Source: Pomphorhynchus laevis
Lineage: Eukaryota > Acanthocephala > Palaeacanthocephala > Echinorhynchida > Pomphorhynchidae
Assembly (NCBI GenBank): GCA_012934845.2
Contig: WNNJ02003313.1
Span: 62,001 to 126,000, forward strand
Reading direction: 5' to 3'
Length of the DNA: 64,000 nucleotides
Part shown: positions 56,165 through 64,000 of the stretch, piece after piece
Layout: each line of letters starts with the position of its first letter
Numbering within the stretch: position 1 is the first letter of the stretch
Program-made: the position numbers and the translations under genes
The notes under the pieces: model-generated
The model's database searches: none
Told to the model about the DNA's origin: nothing
What the model saw: the letters and a program-made list of their open reading frames with translations, nothing else

Positions 56165-56290
56165 GTCGAACATACGTAGCCTGGGCCGTTTCACGAAGAG
56201 GCTAATTGGCAATAGGTGCCAGTTTAATACTTAAATCGACTGGCACCTAGCGGCCCTATTAACTCAATCGTTATAGATTGAGTTAAATGT
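56165..56290. repeat. Short hairpin region
   Basis: AGGTGCCAGT and ACTGGCACCT form a 10-bp perfect hairpin at about 56213-56247. Function unknown. Confidence 0.6.
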
Positions 56291-56379
56291 TACTACTATG
56301 TGAGTTACATGTTATTTTCAAGCATATGTTACATGTTATTTTCAAGCACAGGCGGACCTGTGCCTAGCCTGGCAGATTT

Positions 56380-56640
56380 TACACGACAATCGCCATCCAC
56401 TCAGATCGCTAATGCATACGCGCGATATAACCTCACTTCGTGGTCATCAGTTCATGCTAAAAACACAACGATTACGCTACAAACGAACATCCCTATACTT
56501 CCAACGAATCGTTAATACTTGGAACCACCTTGCTGATACAACAGTAGCATCCTCGAATCTGGCTTCTTTTAAACGAAATCTGGAGGAAGATCCCTTCTTG
56601 AAGACGAAGATCGAGTCAGAGAACATATGAACAATAGAAA
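56380..56640 (+). mobile_element. LINE 3' end fragment (CR1-like)
   Basis: Plus-strand residues GHQFMLKTQRLRYKRTSLYF, QRIVNTWNHLADTTVASSNL and ASFKRNLEE match the last block of CR1-type ORF2 proteins (…RVVNVWNSLP…SFKRRLD). Ends with a stop at 56630. 5'-truncated. Confidence 0.65.
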
Positions 56641-57285
56641 GTACACTCTACATTTTCATTTTCTACATTTACTTTTTCTGATTGTGACGCAACTTGTAAT
56701 GCGCCTTGCTGCTCACTTTGTTGTCTATTGATAATAATAATAATATGACATGAATTCCATACAAATAAAACTGATTCTGTATTACTGAGTCATAATATGT
56801 AGATGAACTCATCCCTTTCCAGATGAACTTATAACTTTCAAAGGTAGTCATGCTAACTGCTTTGTTTTCATACCACCAAATATTGGTTTGGCGCTAGTTA
56901 TGTAACGATGCTTATGTTAATACTGCCGATCAAATACTAACTGAAGATTATCTGCTGTTAAAATATAAAAATCACGAGAACAAAATTATTGCTTGATCAA
57001 ACATAATATTGCGTTTATTTGACAAAATAAATTAAATACATTGAACTAATGTAAACAGCAATATTGTTAACTTAAATACGACATCATTTACGTAAATGTG
57101 TAAACGGTTTAAATTATAGCCATCATTTATTTAATAAATTAAACATAATATGCAAAAATCTGTAATAAATTATAATTAAATTTGTAATTTACTCTAATTA
57201 TGATTAATTACTATCACTTTAAATATAACGTCATTTAGTTGTTGGGGTTTGAGACTTCCTCCTGTCAATGATCCAGTCAACCCGT
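56641..57285. other. AT-rich sequence without recognised content
   Basis: Nothing supported. Confidence 0.4.
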
Positions 57286-57289
57286 TTAG

Positions 57290-57860
57290 ATCTATTCGTG
57301 AGCCTGCAGTGGCCATAAGTGAAAAAAAAACCGAGCGTTCTTTTCGCACTCGACAGTTATCTGAGAATTTTCGTGTCATCCGTCGTATTCGGCGCGAAGT
57401 TCTCTCAGCTTATTGGCGTAATTGTGGAGCGACCTTCTTCGAGTCTGTGCTGTGCTTCAAATCCGTCGATCTACTCTCTTCTCGAGTTTGTCACCTTGCG
57501 ACAGCCGATCAAAAGGGAGAAGTGGCAGTCACAATGCTTTAAGCCTCAACATCCGATGTACCCAGCATCAATTGTAGCCGATGTATATTTTTACCAAAGA
57601 AAAAATTGGTTTCATGCCCCAAAGACCTGCGGCCCATTTCGATTCAAAATTCCCTCATCTTCGTCAACGAAAAAGCGCTTGCGCGTAGAATCTGCGACCA
57701 TTTAAGTAGGCGTAATTTGATCAGAACTACCTACCATAATTCGCCTCCACTTAACTTCAGAAGGGTGAAAGACCCTGAGTGGTTCAGTAGAAAACGGCTT
57801 GTTGGTGCGGGTGGGGGATCAGCTCCCACTGAACTTAAGGCCTTGAAGGTGATTAAAGAA
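57290..57860 (+). mobile_element. LINE-A copy 5, internally deleted
   Basis: Pieces of ORF2 in three frames: SSRVCHLATADQKGEVAVTM, VSCPKDLRPISIQNSLI, NEKALARRICDHLSRRNLI, then a jump to VKDPEWFS near the ORF2 end. The whole RT palm is missing between RRNLI and the C-terminus. A strongly decayed copy. Confidence 0.7.
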
Positions 57861-58439
57861 GACGTACCACTCTATGGCGTCGGAAGTATAATGAATTTGT
57901 CCTTTCGTTTAACTTCAGATATATATTGTAACGTCATGTAATTTTATTTAATAAAACATTTATTTTTTAAAAAATATCACGTGTAAAATTCACAGGATAT
58001 TTTTAATTTTCCTTATCTGTGAAAATTTCACTGATAGGTGATATTTTATCATTTCTCTTCTCGTGAAATTTATTACAAAGAATATGAATCCGTCAAATTT
58101 GAAAGCTTATACTGTGTACAGCTTAATTCTGCTAGACAAATACCAAGGTGTGCGTACCTTTGGAGCTGGCATTGTGATAAGACAAATAATTGACCAAATC
58201 ATTCTTAATCACATACGGTACGAGCTTACAAACGTATGTGGATCAGCGCAAATATGTGCTGACCAACTATGTGGCGTTTCATTTAATTCGATTGGCGTAC
58301 ACTAATTCTAGAGAACCATATTTTGTTACTAGATGCTCGCAACACATTCAACTCTATGAACATGATTTTAGCTTTTAAATATATGTGCGTTATTTCCCCA
58401 GCTTTGAATACATTAAATAATATTCGTGACATGGATGTG
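57861..58439. other. AT-rich sequence between LINE-A fragments
   Basis: Short inverted ATATTTT.../CACGTG-like words near 57975-58060 but nothing I can name. Confidence 0.35.
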
Positions 58440-58605
58440 AAATTGGCACTATCCCTCATCTCCATCAACGAAAAAGCGCTTGCGCGTAGAATCCGAGTCC
58501 ACTTAAGTAGGGATAATTTAATCCCACCGAGTTTTCATGAGTTTGTCAAAGGTCACCCGGTTCATTCAGCAATTGGTGAAGTACACGAGTTTTGTCGAGG
58601 AACAT
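58440..58605 (+). mobile_element. LINE-A fragment (RT start only)
   Basis: ISINEKALARRIRVHLSRDN, LIPPSFHEFVKGHPVHSAIG, EVHEFCRG: the block just before RT motif A. It stops abruptly at 58605. Confidence 0.7.
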
Positions 58606-59440
58606 GAAAGGGTATGGCTTGAAATTCAGCGTACTGGGCCAAAGAATGCATTTTACATTAATCTATCAAAATGTACTTTGTTGACACATAGTAGTGAAAT
58701 GATGGATAAAATAAAGGTGTTTAGAAAATCCTCTATACTGATAACAAGTTATTGCGTTAAATTCTTAAGCAGCTATATTTGAACTAGTAAATTTATCGAG
58801 CATGAAGTCAAAAAAAGCAGCTGGACAATATATATTACAATATAAATGTGATATCAGAGGTTGCTGAGTATGATTCCTAAGCAGCATATATATTCCCTCG
58901 AATGCTAGGATTAAAAAATTAGATGAAGATTCAAGACAATTGATTGAATAGCATTGAATTATGGATCCTTAATATTTTAAACTCAGGTGGACAAGGAACA
59001 TTGGAATTTGAAAATTTGCTAAGAGTATGTGACCATCATAGAATGATCAAAAGGGGATTGTGTGCGTAATAGGCGGAAAGACGCGCAAAAACAGATGATG
59101 TTTACAAAAGCTATCATATACTCAAATAACATATATTTATTGGTAAACAAGTCGACAAGAGTCAGGAAAACGCTGGTTGTAAATGATATCGTGAAGGGTA
59201 CATCGGCATAGCTTAACAAGTACATTGTTAAACACCATTGTCCAAGATATGATTTTAAGATGCCATCGCTGTACGATATGTATGGGATTTTCCAAATATA
59301 ATTACTAAATGCACTTGTGATGATGGCTTTAATGTTACACATTAACTTTTATGTAAAACTGTGGGTTTCGAATTTATGCAATCCGATGTACTACGCGATG
59401 TGATTAGTAGTTCTTTAAAAACCATGTGTAATAAGTGACA
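58606..59440 (+). mobile_element. Unclassified retroelement remnant
   Basis: Residues RTGPKNAFYINLSKCTLL (58.63 kb) and later CTCDDGFNVTH...CKTVGFEFMQSDVLRDVI (59.31-59.40 kb) recall a family of invertebrate reverse transcriptases that have GPKYGYYP..SK and a CxC...CKKGGF..RH..RD block. Badly broken; family call is a guess. Confidence 0.3.
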
Positions 59441-59749
59441 ACTGAACCAGAACTTTAGACATTTCCAGATAATGTAGTATTTGATGTATCTACAACGACA
59501 AGAGACAGAGATTCAATATATGATATTGCATGTAATGGAATTTTCTCGAATGTGATGGAGCGATACCTTTTGGATATGTGCACACAGCACCATAATACCA
59601 TCATACGATTGCGACGAAACAAATGACGGACGTACGATGACAATCGTATATAGATTTTATCATCTACTATTTGTATGTTCTGTTTATATTACTTTCGGAC
59701 ACTGTCGTATTATTAATAATATTAACTAGATATAAAAAATATCCATATT

Positions 59750-59830
59750 AAGTATGCTGCGTGATGACCAGCATACTTAATATGATGGTCAGCATCAATC
59801 GATGACGAGCATATTGATGACCAGCATCAA
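59750..59830. repeat. Perfect hairpin and short direct repeat
   Basis: ATATTAAGTATGCTG and its complement form a 15-bp stem at about 59750-59781. CAGCATCAATCGA then occurs twice (59790 and 59822). Confidence 0.75.
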
Positions 59831-59948
59831 TCGAAATCTTTCACAAAATGTGTACAATTTTTCTTTGATTGCCGCTACATACAGTGATGTGAAGACAGAT
59901 GCAACACTTGTCTCACATGTCTTTGGATATAAACGACGGCAAATTTAA

Positions 59949-60410
59949 GTGGCTATTAATACATTTAAATGGACAAATAGAACAGCTCTATTAAATATTG
60001 AACCAACAGTAGACCAGTCAATTAGAATATCTATAGAATGGAATCCTTCATACATTAAACTTGATAAAATTATTCAATCTATGATCAAAAAGTTAACACA
60101 AACAATCGGAATCAAAAGCAATAATGTTAACATTTGTTACCAACCACTAAGAAAGATAAGAGATATCATAACGAGCTCCAGTTTCCCTGAAAAAGCTTCA
60201 AACGAAATAGAAAAACACGGTTCAGAACCGTGTGGTGACAGGCGTTGCAAAACATGTGCAGAAATGTCACCATCAACCACCTTTGATAGTGTGTCAAGTC
60301 GGCTAAAATACAAAATTCAAAACAAAAATATATGCAAAACTAAAGGAATTATATACTTCTTAGAATGCACAGTCTGTCGTGTACAGTATTTAGGAGAAAC
60401 CGATGAGTAA
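59949..60410 (+). mobile_element. PLE GIY-YIG endonuclease fragment
   Basis: 153 codons. N-terminal half is the linker of PLE ORFs (IRISIEWNPSYIKLDKIIQS). A Cys cluster follows (C-GDRRCKTC), then GIIYFLECTVC and VQYLGETDE, which are the GIY and YIG halves of a GIY-YIG nuclease with the PLE-type Cys pair between. It ends before the catalytic Glu region. No RT is joined to it; the PLE bodies at 25.6-29.1 kb end just before where this domain would start. Confidence 0.7.
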
Positions 60411-60814
60411 ATGAGCATAAGAAACAACGTAAGGAGGTATCAGATCAAATTATCCTAAGGAGGTATTAGATTCAGCCGTTAACTATATCCAGAGTAAGCA
60501 TTAACACTCTTTTTGAATAAAGATAATCAGCAGTAAACTAACCGATTTACATCACACAAAATACAAGAACTTTATTGGACTACGCAATTTATGACTGAAC
60601 TCCAAGGCACATTAACGAAGAAAAGACTAAATTGTAGAGTGTAGATTCTTCCATGTCTACCAACTAGTATATGTACATATGTACTAAGTACAGGTTGGAG
60701 AATATTGGATTGTGCTACTGACAAAGGGGTAACCCGAAAACGCTTTTAAATAAATTGCAAAAGACAGCTTGGTTAAATTTTATATACCTACTTTTTTGAT
60801 ATATATAATGGTGG
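60411..60814. other. Sequence without recognised content
   Basis: A short CTAAGGAGGTAT doublet near 60432 and 60455 only. Confidence 0.4.
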
Positions 60815-61690
60815 TGCACAGATGTGCAATTAAACAACGGTCCAGGATTTCTTACGAAATGCGCCATTTATAGAAAATTGTGTGGCTTAATAGACTGGAC
60901 TTTGATTCACGACTTTCAGTCATCATGTCACTTCTGCACGAACACTTCAGCATCGAAATGATAGAGTATCCGGAAAACACTTAGTAGAATGAAGTACTCA
61001 CACTAGTATTTTCGGTTGCCAGTGTTACATTGTGAATGAAGGCGTTTCGGACACTTTGCTTAATTGTCTGAGGCTTACGCTCTTAACCAGATCGAATTGC
61101 TGTGCGGACCATCCTTAAACACTAGGCAGAGGTTGTTGCTGAATTGTCGCTGCACTCGTTGGATTCTAAAGTGATACGGCAGGTATAATAGCAGTGCACG
61201 GATGTGCTGAGTAAACAACAGTCCAAGATTTTTTACGAAATGCACCATTTATAGAAAATGGTGTTGCTTGATAGACTGTACTTTGATTCACGACTTTCAG
61301 TCACAATGTCACTTCTGGACAACCTATTCAGCATTAAAATGATGGAGTACACGGCACACTGATCAGTAGAATGAAGTAATCACAGGTCGTTTCGGTTTCC
61401 TGTGTGACACTATGAATGAAGGCGTTTCTTACATTTTGCTTTAATATCGAAATGATAGAGTACTCGGCAACACTCATCAGTAGAATGAAGTACCCACTGG
61501 TCGATTCGGTTTTCTGTGTGACATTGTGAATAAAGCCGTTCCCAACACTTCTCTTAATTGACTGAGGCTTACGCTCTTTATCAGATCGAATTGCTGTGCG
61601 GACCATCCTAAAACACTGGGCATAGGTTGTTGCTAAAGTGTCGCTCCACTTGATAAATCCTTAATAAATACCTGGACCGCTGAAGATACC
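60815..61690 (-). repeat. Repeat family S1', tandem minus-strand units
   Basis: Two units plus a partial third (core regions near 60940-61010, 61320-61400 and 61440-61520). Units are about 390 bp; the third is cut so that two core regions lie only 120 bp apart. All motif copies have one or more core changes. Confidence 0.75.
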
Positions 61691-62495
61691 CTAAACCGCG
61701 GAAGAAACATTGGACCGTTGTTTAGTCAGCACATCTGTGCACCACCATTATATATATCAAAAAAGTAGGTATATAAAATTTAACCAATTTATTATACATG
61801 ACAAATCCACTAAAGATTTAACACGTGCAGCGACAATTCAGCAACAATCTCTGCCTAGTCTTTAAAGATGCTCCGCACAACAATTCAATCTGGTACAGAG
61901 CGTAATCCTCAGTCAATTAAGCGATCTGTCAGAAAAGCCTTCATTCACAATGTCACACAGTTAATCGAAACGACCACTGGGTACTTCATTCTACTGATGA
62001 GTGGGCCGGGTACTCCATCATTTCGATGCTGAAGTGGATGCCTAGAAGTGACATTATGACTGAAAGTCGTGAATCAAAGTCCAGTTTATCAAGCAGCACC
62101 GTTTTATTTAAATGCCGCATTTCGTAAAAAATCCTGGACCGATGTTTCCTTAGCACATCAGGACATCCGTGCATTACCATTATACCTGCCGTATCCATTA
62201 AGGATCTCACGAGTGCAGCGACAATACAGCAACAACCTATGCCCAGTGTTTTAGGATGGTCCGCACAGCAATTCGATCTAATAAAGAGCGTAAGCCTCAG
62301 ACAATTAAGCAAAGTGTCGGAAACGCCTTTATTCACAATGTCACACAGGCAACCGAAACGATCAGTGGGAACTTCATTCTACTGATAAGTGTTGCCGGGC
62401 ACTATAATTTTAATGCTAAAGTGATAGTCTTGAAGTTACATGGTGACTGAAAGTCGTGAATCAGTATCTAGTCTAGTTCATCAAGCAATATCATT
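61691..62495 (+). repeat. Repeat family S1', plus-strand units mirroring the preceding array
   Basis: Two units with motifs at about 61960-62050 and 62350-62440. With the minus-strand units to the left they form an inverted array around 61.69 kb. Core CTGATGA is kept at 61994-62000; the other copy reads CTGATAA. Confidence 0.75.
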
Positions 62496-63104
62496 TTCTA
62501 TATTTAAATATATAATATATATAATCTATGTCAAGAAAAACTCTGGAATCGCATTTCGAATAAATAATTTTAACAAATTATCACACTTTTAAAAATAATG
62601 AATTAGATAAATTATTGATGAATGAATAATACTTTGTAGTTTTGCTATTGATTGTTTTAATACAGTTAAATATATTTTACTGACTTTTATAGAAATAGAC
62701 CTATGTGCATTGAGAATAGGAAATATTTTACATTTTTCTATTAATCTTACGATTTGAGAAATTTTAAAGTTATTCTATAAAGCGTCGTTACGGCAACTTG
62801 CCATTAATTAAGAATCAGATCTCTTACTTTATGTCACACATCTTGTTCTATAAATAAATTTAATAAATGCAAATTTTTTAGCTTATTAGGATTCTTATAG
62901 GTGAGAAATTTTAGGAACTGATTAATAGAAATGTATTAAAATAAATATTTGATGCCATTATAATGAACTGCCATGATATCTGGTATAAGTCCCTATTTTT
63001 AATCTAACATAAGAGAAATGACAAATATATGCTATTAATGTCTTTCATATTATGTAAGCTGATTATCTAGATTAATATATTGCTCTAGCGCAGAGTATAT
63101 TATT
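62496..63104. other. AT-rich sequence without recognised content
   Basis: Nothing supported. Confidence 0.4.
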
Positions 63105-63325
63105 TATTTAAAATAGTTGATACTGATTCATTATTGATAAATAATTATTGGAGCGTGATCAAATGAAAGACGTAATTATTTTTGATATTTCGCTAACCTC
63201 TGTTAGCATCTTCAGAAAATTACAATGCAATTACATTGTAATTTTCTGAATATACAAACAGAGGTTAGCGAAATATCAAATAAATATTTAACCTTCTTTC
63301 TTTGATCCTGCTCCAATAATTATAT
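63105..63325. mobile_element. Fold-back element, family G copy 2
   Basis: Same inverted arms as 51450-51660 (ATTTCGCTAACCTCTGTTAG, mirrored; centre ATGCAATTACAT). Over 90% identical to copy 1 in the core. Ends GGAGCGTGATC and GATCCTGCTCC. Confidence 0.75.
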
Positions 63326-63329
63326 ATTA

Positions 63330-64000
63330 TTTATTATTCGTAAAAAATTTCATTTCTGTTTAAATATATTTTTAATTATTTTAAGTTGATTTAATATATT
63401 TAAAAGGAACCAAAGCGCAAACTCGCCCGTTTTGGTTGTTTTGTTGATATACCTGACGATTACGGGAGTACCCGTCGAATGTAACCTTTTTGAAATAAAA
63501 ATCGAATATATTTAGTCATTAATATATTAAATGATTTATAAATTATTATAATATTTAGTCATTGATACAATTGAAATTTAAATGATTCTGTTGCTTTTAT
63601 CCTATTTATAAGCCAACAACAGCTACAATCTAGTATTGGTGCCCCTCATCAGCTAAGATTATAATGAATGTAGTTAATTAAATCTAATCTTCAATACAAC
63701 AAACGAGTCGAGTGATCATCAGCCAACATTAAATGCACCGAAATTGAAGATCCACCGAAATTGAAATGTAGTTATTTGATCATTAGCTGATGAGGTCCAC
63801 CAGTACTGAAATGTAGCATACTGGTGTTTGCTTATAAATATTTTTAATAATATATCAGTGGTTTATATATTAAACAATTTTCTGTTTAGTTTATGTTCAA
63901 AGACATTACACGAAACGTCGTGACGGTAATAATATTAAATATTGATTTCGATACGGTAAAAACTATTTTCAATAATATTTATTTAATAATCACTATTTAC
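63330..64000. other. AT-rich sequence with an inverted CTGATGAGG block
   Basis: CCCTCATCAGCTAA near 63645 and TTAGCTGATGAGG near 63785 are inverted copies of a 30-bp block. No gene is visible to the right edge. Confidence 0.4.

Overview
The window is animal DNA, from an invertebrate metazoan whose phylum I cannot fix. It is AT-rich. It holds one host gene split over about 25 kb, an adaptor of the NCK/Dock family (SH3-SH3-SH3-SH2), on the minus strand. Four coding exons join in phase at 36496-36351, 33206-33048, 23071-22945 and 12886-11966. The last one ends inside the SH2 domain, so the remaining exon(s) lie to the left of the window. Everything from 1 to about 36.5 kb is therefore intron or exon of this gene. 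The part to the right is its upstream flank or 5' untranslated introns, with one further unexplained coding-like stretch at 37.15-37.33 kb.

The introns and flank are packed with retroelements. At 0.9-8.8 kb two copies of an APE-endonuclease LINE (here LINE-A) lie head to head, after a fragment of a Ty3/Gypsy fossil at 1-0.46 kb. A second LINE (LINE-B, truncated) lies at 8.8-11.4 kb. At 13.97-20.65 kb an RTE-type LINE is split by a nearly complete CR1-type LINE, with a visible GATTTAA target duplication. At 25.6-29.1 kb two Penelope-like element (PLE) bodies form a 1.74-kb inverted repeat. More LINE-A pieces lie at 38.2-38.9, 44.0-45.6 and 57.3-58.6 kb. Another LINE lies at 52.7-56.1 kb, and a GIY-YIG piece of a PLE at 59.95-60.4 kb.

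The striking content is small repeats carrying hammerhead ribozyme (HHR) motifs. Four families have the normal type I order (21.2 and 46.65 kb; 31.7 and 32.2 kb; 40.26 kb; and a 293-bp satellite at 41.4-43.15 kb, minus strand). At least two more families (a 361-390-bp repeat seen at 29.7-30.3, 33.6-34.4, 40.5-41.3, 43.2-43.7, 45.8-46.2 and 60.8-62.5 kb; and a 258-bp satellite at 39.16-39.98 kb), and probably the PLE-associated terminal repeat, contain all three HHR strands with all three helices complementary, but in the opposite cyclic order. The CUGAUGA strand sits in the loop of stem III. Such RNA could form a plain hammerhead only between tandem copies or between two molecules. Compensatory base changes between the two related families support the pairing. 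I regard this as the most interesting thing in the window.

Other structural themes are many perfect short palindromes inside old elements, fold-back elements, and a sharp mismatch in divergence between ORF1 and ORF2 of the LINE-A copies, which points to mosaic elements. Coordinates of repeat borders are read by eye and are good to about 10-20 bases; exon borders and the named ribozyme motifs were read base by base.
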